Shown here: positions 34,821 through 46,959 of the stretch, piece after piece
Position numbering within the stretch: the stretch's first letter is position 1
Layout of the letters: every line of letters begins with the position of its first letter
From: Gelatoporia subvermispora B
Taxonomy: Eukaryota; Basidiomycota; Agaricomycetes; Polyporales; Gelatoporiaceae
Assembly (NCBI GenBank): GCA_000320605.2
Contig: KB445797.1
Span: 2,437-66,436, forward strand
DNA: 64,000 nt
Direction: 5' to 3'
The notes under the pieces: model-generated
Told to the model about the DNA's origin: nothing
The model's input: the letters and a program-made list of their open reading frames with translations, nothing else
Databases searched by the model: none
Program-made: the position numbers and the translations under genes

Positions 34821-37056
34821 GTGCTCTTTCTCCTCGTGCCCCTTTGCTCTTGGATCGGAAGGCCTTGGAGGTACAAGCAGGGGAGCGTCATGCGGAGGGC
34901 TCTATACAACACTATCAGTCATATGAGAGGATTATCGGAGAATGTGCGCACAATATTCAAGCTCGCTTGACTCTCCCTCCTCTCCATGGCGGAGGGGTCC
35001 GATGGGCCTGCGACCAGTGTACTCTCTTTCTCTCGTCTGCCCGAACGTAACAACATGAGGGAGTCGATGACCTCCAACTCCTCATGACTCAATGTTGTAA
35101 TAGCACTGAGGCGATGGCCTTCTACATTGATGCTGGCCGACGGAGGTGTTCGGGGCAGGCCTTGTTCCATTGCGAGTAGAAGCGGTTATGTATCAATATC
35201 CGGAGCAACGGGACTGCAGCGCAGAGGGATGATATGGGTTTATGTGAGTTTTGTTCTCGCGCGTGTTTTATTGCTAAAGGGCGTTGATTACAAGGAGATG
35301 GCGGAACGATATAATGGGGGGATTAAGACCCTTGCAGGTAGGTCGTCGCGTTCAGAAGCGCGACGCGCCCACACGTGATGGATTCCCGCGACCACGACCC
35401 TGTATGCTACTGACACCGTCTCAGCCCTACATGTTCGCTCTCGGGGGAGACGTGTACATTAACCTTAGCACTTTCAGAAGAAAGGCCGTATCTCATCCCC
35501 ATGAACGTCAGATGCACTGAGGCAGACTAGACGGGTTGCAATAGCGCCTGTTGTGTGATCGGGAGCCTACAGATTGTCTCCTCGCGCCATCGCAAGAATG
35601 GAAACAGTGCCGATCGGTCACTTTTGCTACAATATTACCTTACAGATATCCCTCGAGAATGCAGAGTATTCACGCTTGTATGTTTTATCCGATCCACCAG
35701 TGATTGGCGCGGAGTTTACACAAGCAATTCGCTATGGCCCCATCACCCAATACATGAATGACACTTTTGGTTACCTATTTTCCCTCTATACATGGTGGTA
35801 TTCTGCATACGCTACTCTTCCGAGCTTAACAACTGTCGCTTGGTGTATGTCATTTGTCACGACAAACTGGCTATCGAGCAGCGCAACAGAGACCTGCTTG
35901 CCGCCTTCGAGGAATATTGTTACTTGGTACTGTTTGTTTCCAAGATTTGTCTGTGAATACATGACTTCAATGCACTAGGTTCAATCGCGGCCGATAAACA
36001 CACACTGAGACAAATCCAGATCTGATCGGTATCTTCCCTATTCTCCGATAGTACTGGTGGTCAGGATCCGTGACCTGAATGAATTTCTGAGCCACAGAGA
36101 TAGATCAGAGTCGAAATCTTTGGCTAACGGGACTTGAGACACATACACCGTGGAGAGTCATGGCGACACCAGAAGCTACCATTCGACCCATGGTCGTACT
36201 TCTTGCGTTTGCAATATCTTGTTGGTGTTTGTCCTGTGGCATATTGCAAGAGGAATGATCAAGTCGGTGGGGCTTTCCAATTTATATACTCCACAAGATG
36301 TTAGGTTCTTTTACCTCCGATTGGCTTCAATGGCAAGCGCGGTCAAGTGTACACTCGAAAGTTTAGACCGACAATCTTAGCATTGGATAGTATAAAAGAG
36401 CATTGAGAAGGGGCTCTCGTTAGTTGATATCGTTCTGCGATTGCAGCTGTGTGTGTTGACAAAGGCATTTGCGTGAGGATCAAGGCAGGAAATGGTATCT
36501 GTGGCCAAGTGACTTCACGTGTACCTTTGCTGGCGGGGTCGCCCGTGAGAGACCATACTTTGCGCCTCCCCAGAACCAAGTTCACAGGATAAAGAGCTCC
36601 TTTGAATCGTGAAGCTTACTTATAACACTGCAATGGTTATGCGCCAATACAAGATGCGCTTTATAGCGAGCAACGTTAACCGAAGGCCAATGTGACCAAA
36701 GCGTGCCCTGACACCCGTAGATTAAGCGGTATCGTGTATGTGTCTGGGACCATGTAGGACAGGTGCAACAGACTGAGCTTGCGTATTGGGAGAATAAAGG
36801 AACCTTCCAAAAGCGATAGAGTCCAAGAAATGTGTAATATGCCATCAAGTCGCTCACAAATCGAAATCATTTTCAGAAGGGTGCACGCTGAGATGATCGA
36901 TGAACTGACAGCATAATAAGCGCCCCAAAGGCGCCTGCTCCGTCCCCCAAACTTGCTCTTGGTTGATATTCTTGCGCACCGTTAATCAAGAACTTCTGAT
37001 ATGTCCAAAGACAACAACTTGGGTAAATATAACTTGTGCCTTGTATGTGACGCTTT
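34821..37056. other. Stretch with only unassigned frames
   Basis: Includes a minus frame 34919-35170 (83 codons, hydrophilic), a plus exon-like segment near 35280-35340 (VDYKEMAERYNGGIKTL, followed by GTAGGT) and a plus frame 35574-35978 (135 codons, rich in aromatic residues). I recognise none of them. They may be fragments of accessory genes. Confidence 0.35.
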
Positions 37057-38588
37057 GTGGTCGAGAAGTCTTTGTTGACAACATTTGCTCAGCCTGCGAC
37101 CGTACGAGACTGGAAGGAGGTGGACACGATCCAGCATCCCAACTGGTGGCAGAACTGGGAGAACCTGCGTCAGTTTTTCAGGGATGCAGGGTATGATTTG
37201 TATCGCCCTCGTAACTATGGCTTGTTCAGCATACCGCCTGCCGCGACATCACCAGCACATGAGTCATTTGGATTGTTCGGAGATAGGAGTGCTTTCCAAG
37301 CACAATTTGAACCGGTAATCCCGTTTCTACATGTGCCAGAAAGACCTCAAGAGTTATCTCGCAGGCAACTGCAGCATTTGCCGCTCGTGATCGGCAAGTC
37401 CATTCTCTGCTCTGCTCTTCTGAGATGTCCTGATATCCGAGTAGTCTAAACAGAGATGTCGTTATCAAACTTGTGGCAAAGGGAGAAGAAGGCATTGAGG
37501 AACTACGCATTCTGGAGTATCTCAACTCTGACCAAATGCGGCATGATCACCGGAATGCAACTGTCCCAGTCTTGGATTACTTACAAGTCCATGATTGGCA
37601 GTTCGTTGTCATGCCGTTTTGCGACCCTTGCACCTCTCTACCATTGCGCAGCAGAGCGGAATGCCTTGAATTTGCGGAACAATTGCTAGATGCATGTATT
37701 TTTTCCATGCTCGGTCACACTTCGGTTCTGACTGATGTTCATTTTATGCTAGGCCGTTGCATATTTGCACGAGAATCGTATAGCTCACTTGGTCTGACCC
37801 TTTCATATTTCAGAGATGAGTAGGCGTCTAAGTGAAGTAACACAGGATATCTCACATGAGAACATACTGGTCAACCATCATGGTTCTATTCCAGAGACTG
37901 TCATATTTCGTCCAGAGCAGACCGACAATCCACTGGTCAAGATTTGGCCACCACCGGAGTGGCGATCAACTTTTCCCGTACGATATCTCCTCCTAGACTT
38001 TGGGCTATCGTCACGCTTTTCTCAAAATCTGCCTCTCTCCGAGTGCTACTGGATTCTGTATCCTGTGGGACGGATTCATAGAGCTCCGGAGACCCGAATC
38101 GGCAAGCCCTGTAACCCATTCGCAGCAGACGTGTATCAGATGGCACGCGTATTTTATGCATGGTTTCCGGTAGGCGTTCCTGGCCCCGCCCGATCGCAAA
38201 CTCACTCACTTCCTTCATTGTACAGGATGTCATACACAAGACATTGGGGCTACTCAAATTGATGCAAGACATGTCATCCTATAACCCCTCCCGACGACCT
38301 TCCGCCGCGGCAGCACTAGCTCGCCTCCGCGCTATACGGAAGGCCGCACTAGACGACCAGCTGGAGGAGATCGGTGAATACATTCCTGGACAGTATTACC
38401 TCATCCCACGAGGTTATCTCGTTATGCTTCGTGATCTCCTTGAATGCTCGGAGTGGATGACCGCATTGCAGTTTACCTGGGTCTCGCTGAAGATGCGGTA
38501 AGTGACATCTGTCTACTGCCGAATAGTCCTCTTGATCAGTTACGCAATCTATAGGTTCAAGCATATGCTGTATCCTCATCAAATATAG
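37057..38588 (+). CDS. Protein kinase-like (FunK1-type) protein
   Basis: Exons with consistent phase: (5' end unresolved)-37314, 37365-37393, 37454-37691, 37753-37791, 37846-38169, 38226-38497, 38555-38588. Segments in order: an N-terminal Trp-rich region (HPNWWQNWENLRQFF), a strand with the expected lysine (FAARDRDVVIKLVAKG), hinge-like QFVVMPF, AVAYLHENRIAHL joined by splicing to DISHENILV, then LLLDFGLSS and a late RRPSAAAALARL helix. The catalytic Asp and Asn and the DFG motif are present, but the usual HRD reads HLD. The overall pattern matches the expanded kinase-like families of Agaricomycetes. Two introns (37394-37453, 37692-37752) must begin GC for the frame to hold. Whether it is catalytically active is uncertain. 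The start codon could not be placed; 37057 is the earliest in-frame position. Confidence 0.65.
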
Positions 38589-40235
38589 ACGGAGGTATCT
38601 CGCATTGTACCTTGCCAAGTTTCTGGTCTAGGACGTTGAGGTTCTTGAAACTTGAACATGATGTAGATCAGGAGTAACATACGGCGATCATCTCTCAAGG
38701 GGTTGCGTGGTTACATCTCAGCCATTATGATATTCACTATGATACCATTGCGGTAGACGAACGTTGAGTATTGAGATTCGTTACGTTCCACTGACCGTTC
38801 ACAGATCCTGGCGTATCTTCCAGTGGTAGCGGTGCAGCACTTCTGTCGCCGTAGTCATACAGTGCTTCCCATACCATCCGTCTTGCTGCTGACGGGTGCC
38901 ACGCCGGAGCATTTGCTGTCCTTCGGGATACCCCACAGCGGTTGATACCAACTGTGCAAATGGCTTGCGTTGTGTGCGATTCTACCAACCGGATCGGACA
39001 CTTCCGCTGTTTCTTATCCTATTGCCTGTACTTCTGCCAGCGAGGTGTCACGACCGCACGTGGGAGGCCATCCGTCCAATGGTTACGGCGATTTGCAGGT
39101 CTAACGCGAGGTCGATACCTCGGAAAAGGGGGCACGAGTCATGCCTTGCACGAATTCGCATCGTGCTCCCACAGACCCGAGCTTGACGGGTTGTTCGCCA
39201 CCCGTTCCTCTAGTCCGGGAGCATGAAGATGCCACGAGAATCTTGATCTGCAGTGTGACTATATGTCAGCATTAGGAAGGTGTTGCGGACGCTCAAGTTG
39301 AACTGCTTCTAGAACGTTGGACCGATGCCATGTCCGTATGCGATGGCAAGGCGGCACCGGACACTATCGATGTCGCTCTGACTCGGCGGCGAATAGCACC
39401 TTTCCCAAGTACGGTGACTGAGGCAAGATTACTGCACGAAGCCGGTGTCTTGCGTGGCGTTCAGTGTTTTGTTTTCGGCTGTCAGTATCACTGCGAACCG
39501 TTCCCTGCAGAGTGAGAGCCCTGATGCGCGGCGATAAATTGCTCAAGTAGCTAATCACGATGGTTGCACTTTACTTCAGCCAGCAGCATCTGACATGTAT
39601 TTTTGTTTTCGTGATATAATCAGTCACGGCGAGCCCAATCAGGTCGCAGCGCCGGGCCTCTCGGTGAAGTCTACTGGGGATTGATTGATATTTGGATTAT
39701 CTTGGTGGAGATCTCTTGTGGCGTGCCGCCCCTGCTTGTAACTTTATCGAGACGCGTGTAATCTCGGCGCAAACTCCAGTCTCTGATCTGCCGAGAAGAC
39801 CAACTGACCTGCATTATGTACGCCTCAACAGGAAAGTCGTATCATCATATGCGGATGCTCGCCGCGCCGATACATGGGAGCTACTGACGAATAGCATCGA
39901 TAAGCACCTGATTGGGAATCTCGACGATTACTGCGCACCTACCAACTGCCGCCCCAGAAAAGGAGCGTTGCGGTTAGTATTCATGATCATCATTTACTAC
40001 TGCTGCAGTGGACCACGAGGCAGGCCCGGCAAAGTTTTTGCTCAGCAACGCGGACATAGCTCCGGCGGTCTAGTCTTCAGCTACAGACAGTATCTAGATT
40101 TCGAGCTCAACGCATCAGTGCCAAAAATCAGCTCTGTGGCAAGAACATGGCTTCTTGAGTGCCACGCGTCGTATCTCGCTACGCTCTCCGGCTCCCGAGG
40201 TCCCCTGCCTGACAAGAGTCAGCCAAGCATTGGTA
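38589..40235. other. Stretch without a supported gene
   Basis: A 237-codon plus frame (39692-40405) has no ATG near its start and its last third is antisense to F-box gene 4. Others are under 100 codons. Nothing else is supported. Confidence 0.4.
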
Positions 40236-41684
40236 TCATATTGGGCACGGAACAATCGTTACATCGGAGTCGGAAGATTCTCTGGAAGACACGTGTAACT
40301 CCAGCAGCTCCCAGGTTCTCAGCGCCCGGAACGGAAGCTCGCTCATGGGTGCCACGGCGATGTAGTCTGCATCCTCCGGTAGTAGGTTTTCCAGCACGAC
40401 CGTGAGCCTTTCCAGAACTGGGAAGCACGGCGAATCAAGAACGTCGTCCAAGAAGCCGAAAATGCGAGCTGGGCTTCTGCCGTCGGAGCCGGGACCAAAT
40501 TGGCGCGTTGTGCAGGCCATGTAGTCGTACGTAATGGAAAGATGTTCGAGAGATGCCAGTGCGACCTTGGATAGGAAGTCGGGAACTGTGCAGGTGGGAC
40601 CGTCGCTGGTTTCATCGATTACCAACTGCAGAAAGAGATGGCGCAGGTTCGTGGGATTCGCGAGTGATATCTGATGGATCTTCCGAGATCCGACGTAAGC
40701 GACTGGGCTTCCGATGGGGTGTGCATCCGGCCAGACGATTCGGAGAGAAGTCAGAGTTCCTGTGAACCGCGAGGCCGAGAGTAAGTGGCAAGTCAAAAGG
40801 GATGACTTGTCATCTTCAAACTGCGGCAAAAGATGACGTCGACCTGTGAAATATAACTGCAATATACGGACAACATACCCAAGCGGATTGGAGCTGCAGA
40901 TCCTTGGCAACAGGTCTATCCATGGTACATCGCGCACCGCAGCTCTCTCTTGCATACGAGGTATCCGCCATCGTGACCTCGCGCAAGTTTTTCAACGAGC
41001 ACAGGACGTGGATGCATTCGGAAAACGTAGTGAAGGTGACACCGTCCAGCCGCAACCGCACGACACTCCTGTACTGTGTCAGAGCAAGTCTGCTCTGCAT
41101 ACGCAAGGCCAGCATCTCGTCCGAGTAAGCCAAGATGCCGAGGCTTTCGACGTTGTGGATCCTTCCAACAAACTCTGCTGCAAATGTGGCGAATTGGGAC
41201 ACCGGAACAGCTAAATTCCTAAGGAGGTGTCCGAGAGTTGGATCGTCCGTGAGCCGACGAGACAGTGTGCTCAATTGCAAGCTGGGCGCCCATAGAGAAC
41301 GACGTTTCTCGATGATGGGGATCGCCAGGTCCCTGAGGGTCTTGCAGACGCATCGACACATCAGAAGAGACCGGTAGTCGTCGATCTCGTACAGAATGAG
41401 ATACCAGATCTCCAGGGGTAGCTCTGCAAGAGGCCTGGCGATCTTCGAAAGACTTCGGAGAACATCATGCAGAGCTTGTCAGTCTCCTGAGACGGGCGCA
41501 AGCTGATAGCAATAAACCTCAACAGAGTGCCACGTATGATACCATCGGAGCATTGCGCGGGGTCATCCGCGCTGTACGGAGGCAGATGGATCGGTTGAGG
41601 GGCAGGAGCATTTGTCTCCATGTCCAAATCAGGGACAGGAGAACGTGAAGCCGGGGTGCGCTCCAAGGCGGCGTGGTCTGACAT
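40236..41684 (-). CDS. F-box protein 4
   Basis: Read leftward from an ATG at 41684. Exon 1 (41518-41684) is a Pro-rich leader (MSDHAALERTPASRSPVPDL). Exon 2 starts near 41452 and carries a good F-box: LAELPLEIWYLILYEIDDYR ... MCRCVCKTLRDLAIP. LRR-like segments follow (VVRLRLDGVTF, LKNLREVTMAD). The last exon (to 40236) continues them (NLRHLFLQLVID, LEHLSITYDY, LERLTVVLE). The join between the last two exons near 40870-40935 is uncertain: an intron of about 55 nt with a weak GTTGCC donor keeps the frame, otherwise the gene is frameshifted there. It belongs to a different F-box subfamily from genes 1-3. The role inferred is SCF substrate adaptor, substrate unknown. Confidence 0.65.
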
Positions 41685-42051
41685 ATCTGTAACGTCGGTG
41701 TGAGCAAGCCATGTGCCCAGATGTCAATCTCAAGTCAGTTTGGCTTCTGGCATGTAACATACCGGACATTCCGAGCGAGCGATTCTCGAGCTCAGTGCAT
41801 GTCGACGCAGTCGTCCTGATGTTTCGAAGGCCTCACCCGCGGGATGGTGACGAGTGCCAGAGCAGCGAGGACTTCAGCGACGGTCGCACGCTAGCGGGAG
41901 GGATGCGAGGTGTGTCATCAGCGCGGCGATCTCGATGGGCAGATATTGAATGATCTGCACACAGCACGGCGAGCGCTAATAGCTACGCGTTCGTATAAAT
42001 CGTCGGCCGCCAGCCGATATCTCGGACATGGATCTACGGTCCGTCGCAACT

Positions 42052-42470
42052 GGTGACTTCCCGTAAGAAATCTAGGGACAGTTTTCCTAGATTTCGTGTC
42101 CTAGATGGCTTAGGCGACGGCACAGCGTGACACATTCGAAATCCGACGATCTGTGGATCTCGCATGGTACGTCCTAACCGATGCCCAAGCGCAAAGTCTG
42201 GTGGAGGTCTGACACCCTCCCAAGCTGAGCAGACCTTGTTTGAACTCACTTTGTAAAAATGGAACTGTTCGTTGGTTGGTCAATGACCTCTCGCGCCATA
42301 TTAGGAGGTAGCGTGGCCAAAGACGATCTCCTGAACGCATCCAAGATGTGGTGGCTAGAACAGCTCGAGGTGGCATGGTTTCGCCTCGCCTGTGACGGAC
42401 ATGCCGGTCACACTTGTTCCAAAGTCCGCAATCTGGGGAAACTGTCCCTAAATTCTTACGGGAAGTCACC
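42052..42470. mobile_element. MITE-like inverted-repeat element
   Basis: The ends are near-perfect terminal inverted repeats of about 34-36 bp: left 42052-42087 beginning GGTGACTTCCCGTAAGAA, right 42437-42470 reading as its reverse complement with two small differences. The 419-bp body has frames only as by-products (42110-42469 minus) and no transposase. Flanks are AACT on the left and CACT on the right, so a short target duplication is possible but not clean. Size, inverted ends and lack of coding fit a non-autonomous DNA transposon; the superfamily cannot be assigned. Confidence 0.75.
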
Positions 42471-43698
42471 CACTATTCGTGTTTTCATGTGCTGATGGCC
42501 AATCGCGATAGCCACCACACGTTCTCCAAGCGAGTCCCGAACACGAACAAACTTACAACACGGCTGATCACGGGCTCCTCAGACAGGATGGCGACACCTG
42601 ACGTCAGCCAGGTGAGCGTAACTCGGTTCCGGCAAGGTGCAAGCCAACATTGCTCTCTCCTTTCGCACCGAGTGCCCGAGAGGCCCGGTCGCGCACAGCA
42701 GCCAGCTCGATAACTCGGAGCACTCCGCTCGACAGGTACCGGTCTATCGCGGGCTCGGCCCCTCGCGGTCCCACTCGCGCCTACAGGTGCGCTCGATCAG
42801 CGGGGTGGCCGCAGCAGGTGCCGGCGGGGCCCAGGGCCCCGAATTCCGAATTCCGAATTCCGACACGGACGCCCCCGCACCGAGCTCTGTGTCAGCGCGG
42901 TGCGGACAATGCGGAGCACGCACCGAGGAAGGTGAGCGGGGCGTTCGGTGTAGGCCAGCGTGTTGTCGTAGGCCAGCGGGCTGGGCGGGCCCCCGGTCTG
43001 GTGCACCCCCTCCCGTGGAGACGACGCGCGGGACGTTCCTGCCGACGGTAATGATCGTCGACGACGATGCAGCCACGCTGTAACCGACCGGCCGAACGCA
43101 GGGGGGGGGACGACGAAGCGAGAGTGGCGTCACTGCACGCGCAGAGAGCAGCCGCAGCGGGCATTCTGGGCCATATATCGCCCGCCGCCCGCCGCCTGCC
43201 GCCCGCCATCACCCCCGCGCGCCCCCTCCACTCGCAATCTCCCAAATCCGCGACGCACCCGGGACCCCTGGGAACCCGGTCTTCTACGGTCTCTCAACGG
43301 ATCCCCGCCGCAGGACCGGGGACCACCCACGCGCATCACGAGCAGACGCGGGAGCGCGCCAACACCTGCCGGGCCGCCGGGACACGCAGGGCGTCGCGGC
43401 GGCGGCGGCGTGCGCTCCGAGGGCCCGCCACCGGGTCCTCCCGCCGCTCGCGCACCGCTAAGGCCAGCCCGCCGCCGCACTGCACGGCCGGAGTTCGGGC
43501 CGGCGCGCACGGGCTGCACGACGGCACGACTGAACGACTGCGCGACTGCGCGATGGGGATGATGCGCGTGCGGGCGGGCGTGCGTGCGTGCGGGGCGGGG
43601 CGGGGGCGCGGCTGCAGGACAGGGCCTGCACGGCCGTGTGTCAGTGCCAGCGCGGTGCCGTGCGCGCGCGGACGCGGGTCTCGATTCTGACTTCCGGT

Positions 43699-44047
43699 GC
43701 GCGCGGGGGGCGGGGCGGGGGTGATCGTGATCGTGGGTGCCGCAGCCGCAGCGGTGTTGTATACGCGTGGTTGAGCAGAGGGAAGGGAGGGAGGAAGGGA
43801 AGGAGGAGGGTGCTGCGAGCCTGGTGCGGCGTACGGAGAACAGCTAGGCGGGGACTGCAGCTCGTATCTCGCCCACCTCGCGTGCGACCGCGCGCCACTC
43901 GTGCGTCCGGGCGCGCGGGGGACGGGGCGGTGGTGATCCTGATCGTGGGGCGCAGCCGCAGCGGTGTTGCATACGCGTGGTTGGGCGGAGGTCGGGGAGG
44001 GCGCTGCGAGCCTGGTGGGACGTACGGGGAGCAGATAGGCGGGGATT
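43699..44047 (+). repeat. Direct repeat pair, about 140-158 bp
   Basis: 43699-43856 and 43909-44047 share, in order, GCGCGGGGG-, GTGATC.TGATCGTGGG, GCAGCCGCAGCGGTGTTG, ATACGCGTGGTTG and GCTGCGAGCCTGGTG, ending TAGGCGGGGA. The left copy has an extra purine-rich run (GGGAAGGGAGGGAGGAAGGG). Confidence 0.85.
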
Positions 44048-44511
44048 GTAGACTACATGACGGACCTCTCATGCGGGGCATCTCCCCCCACCGTCCAGAG
44101 CCCACCGCCCACCGCCCACCGCCCAGCGCGCGCTCGCCACTCGTGCGTCCCCTCCCGCGAAGCGCCCCTCCAAGGCCTCCCGCCACGACCCGCCCACGCG
44201 CATCACGCTCAGGAGCGGCATCAGCCAGCCGCCAGCCCCGCCAGCCCCGCCAGCAGAGCCCATACGAAACCGGGCGCGCGCGCCATGGCCAAGCTGGCGC
44301 AGCGCAGAGCAGGGGCCCGGGGCGCGCGATGCCTGGCGTGGGACGCTGTGCGGGGGGAGGGCGCCGTTTGAGATTGGGACTGTCTCGCGCGTTCTGTCGT
44401 CGGCCGCGGGTGCAGGGCTGGGGGGCGCGGGCGGGCGGTGCCCTCGCGAGACTCGGCGACCGCGCAAGGTGCAAGGGTGCAAGCGGCGGATCCGCGCGAA
44501 GGCCGCGGGGC

Positions 44512-44549
44512 GGGCTGCGAGGGCGTGTGCGGGCTGCGAGGGCGTGTGC
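44512..44549 (+). repeat. Tandem 19-mer, two copies
   Basis: GGGCTGCGAGGGCGTGTGC occurs twice back to back inside the GC-rich island. Confidence 0.9.
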
Positions 44550-45743
44550 GGGCGGGCGGGCGCGATGCGCGGGGCTGAGAACGGACGGATCGAGCGCGGA
44601 GACTCGACAGCGTGCGTGCGTTGTCTGTGCAGTGCGCGCCCTGGGAGTACGAGCCAAGCGCGCCAGAGCCTCAGATGTTACCACGCGTACGGTAGAAGCC
44701 GTCTTGGATGCTACGGAGATGCCACGGCCGATTCGCAGGTCCAGTCAGATGCACCCTGGAGTCGACGCAGCAAAAGAGCGGCTGTGTGCGTGCTATCGCC
44801 AGTGTGCGAGCAGGCAGGGGCGCAGCAGGAGCGAGGGAACGGCCGGGCTCTGAGCCAGGAGACGCCAGGGACCGCGCGCGGGAGGTCGGGGCGGACGGGG
44901 ATGGCGTGTGCGCGGAGGCGTGGCAGGCAGCGGAAGGGGCTGAGAGCACGTCGCCGAGGCGAGAGCACCGCAGAAGACGCAGGAGCGCACATCGGGGGAC
45001 GCGCGCGTGAGCGGGCCCAGCAAGAGCGGTCGTCCGCCAGCGCTACTGGATGGGCGATCGTAGACGTGCGTGTATGCGGCTGCGCGCGCCTGGGGACGAG
45101 CCGCGATCGAGCCCAATGACAGACGAGGAGCACACGACGGCGTTCTCATGGTGGGCGTGTCAGGGCTGCCGTGATCGAACAGACGCGCCTCGGACGCGCT
45201 GGGCAGCCGCACGCACCCACAACTGCCCACACCTCGCAGCGCCCTCGCCCGCGCGCACGCTCCGCTCGACGACGCGACAGCGGCACAGAGCACCCCGCGC
45301 CTCGGTCCCGCCAGACGCCTCGCCCGCCGCGCCCTCACCGCGCGTCTCGGGTGTGGCGAGCCTTCGACGGGAAGCTGGCACCGCAGAGCCTGGGAGCGCG
45401 CGGGCACCTGCTGGGCAACGGGGGGACGCGTCGAGGGAGAGCACGCCATGCGCGTGCGCTCATGCGACGCCAGTGCGCACCCCACCGTCCGCGCTCCGCC
45501 GGCGAAACGCACGTTACGCTCAAGAGCCGCAGAACACGAGCAACCAGAACGAGGATCCACAGCACCTCGAGGCAAGGACACCGCGCGAGCACGCCACTGC
45601 GCGAGGCCGCCGCGACGGCGGCGCGCGCCGGGCGTGGGGAGGCGCTTCGGACGCCGAGACCACGCGCACGTGATCCAGACGCCCGCCTCACGTCATACGC
45701 CGCGTCAGGATGGCATTATCGATCAGTCGCCCGCGCCGCCGCA

Positions 45744-45751
45744 CATAAATA
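45744..45751 (+). promoter_or_regulatory. TATA-like box before superoxide dismutase
   Basis: CATAAATA lies about 110 bases before the ATG at 45858, followed by a C/T-rich leader (CCTCCCACCCTCCCCTCC). Position fits a fungal core promoter. Confidence 0.45.
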
Positions 45752-45857
45752 CCCTTCGCCCGGCTTCGCAGGCCTCCCACCCTCCCCTCCCGACGTCTCC
45801 AACTCGTCTCCTCCAGCACCGACTCTTCCCCGCCACCACAAGCCGCAACAAGCAACG

Positions 45858-46790
45858 ATGTCCGGCACGCACACGCTCCCCGACCTCCCGTACGCCTACG
45901 ACGCGCTCGAGCCGTACATCTCGCGCCAGATCATGGAGCTCCACCACAAGAAGCACCACCAGACCTACGTCAACGCGCTCAACGCCGCCGAGCAGGCCTA
46001 CGCCAAGGCCGCCACCCCCCGCGAGCGCATCGCCCTCCAGGCCGCGCTCAAGTTCAACGGCGGCGGTGCGTCCCTTTCGCCCTGACTCGCGCTAGCGAAA
46101 TGCGCTGGTGGAAGGCGCCGGTGAACAGAGGCTGACACCGACGTGCAGGGCACATCAACCACTCGCTCTTCTGGAAGAACCTCGCGCCCGCGCACAGCGA
46201 GGGCAAGGGCGCCGGCGGCGCGCTCGCCGCGGGCCCCCTCAAGGACGCGCTCGACGCGACCTTTGGCTCCGTCGACGCCTTCAAGAAGGAGTTCAACGCC
46301 GCCACCGCGGGCATCCAGGGCTCCGGCTGGGGCTGGCTCGTACGTCCCTTTCCTTTCCTCCGTCCCCCCCTCGCTGCTCGCGCCCGGGTCTCCCTCGCGC
46401 GCAGATCTCGAGATCAGGGGCGATCCGGTGCAGATGCAGTATTGGCGTGTGCTGGTGCTGATAATGATGGTAGGGCCTGAACCCGGGCAGCAAGCGCCTC
46501 GAGATCGTGACGACGTCGAACCAGGACCCGCTCATCACCCACATCCCGATCATCGGCGTCGACATCTGGGAGCACGCCTTCTACCTCCAGTACCTCAACG
46601 TCAAGGTCGACGTGCGTGCCCGTTTTTGTGCTTGCTTGCGCCCGCCGCTAATTCTTGTTTGCGTCCGCCGCTGATGGCTGGTTGTGTGTGTGATGTTGCG
46701 CAGTACCTGAACGCGATCTGGAACGTCGTCAACTGGGACGAGGCCGAGAAGCGCTACCAGGAGGGCCTCGCGGGCAAGGTCCGCCTCTGA
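45858..46790 (+). CDS. Mn/Fe superoxide dismutase, no mitochondrial leader
   Basis: Four exons (45858-46065, 46149-46339, 46474-46611, 46704-46790) give about 207 residues. The enzyme disproportionates superoxide to oxygen and hydrogen peroxide. The metal ligands are visible: the first His in [14 protein letters not shown], the second in GHINHSLFW, and the Asp and His in [13 protein letters not shown]. The family helix at the N-terminus ([16 protein letters not shown]) starts within about ten residues of the ATG, so there is no room for a mitochondrial targeting peptide; a cytosolic location is inferred, as in several basidiomycetes. Mn is likelier than Fe in fungi. It starts a segment that was duplicated in tandem; the second copy at 53.5 kb is dead. 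Confidence 0.95.
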
Positions 46791-46959
46791 GCGCGCCCGC
46801 GCCCGCGCCGAGTCGTGTCCTGGCTGCGAAGAGAATGGGAGAATGAAGTGAAGGAAGTGAAGAAAGAATTGCATTGTAACTCGTAACGTGCATCGTGAAA
46901 TCTGACTTGTTATCTGTGCGTTGCGTGTGTCAGTGTCGAGGTCTGGTACAGGGATACTT

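Larger units (their letters stand above)
42471..45743. other. GC-rich island without convincing gene
   Basis: From about 42.7 kb the sequence becomes strikingly GC- and CpG-rich, most so at 43.2-45.7 kb. Long open frames occur on both strands over the same bases (421 codons plus at 43588-44853, 347 codons minus at 43641-44684), made almost only of Arg, Ala, Gly, Pro and Ser, which is what high GC produces by chance. A 7-base GAATTCC is repeated three times at 42841-42861. The promoter of the superoxide dismutase gene lies at the right end. Confidence 0.6.

Noticed and set aside
39692..40405. 237-codon plus frame
   Set aside because: No ATG near the start, no family resemblance, and its right third is antisense to F-box gene 4.
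43588..44853. 421-codon plus frame and 347-codon minus frame in the GC-rich island
   Set aside because: They overlap on opposite strands, consist of Arg/Ala/Gly/Pro runs, cross the direct repeats and match no family; high GC alone removes most stop codons.
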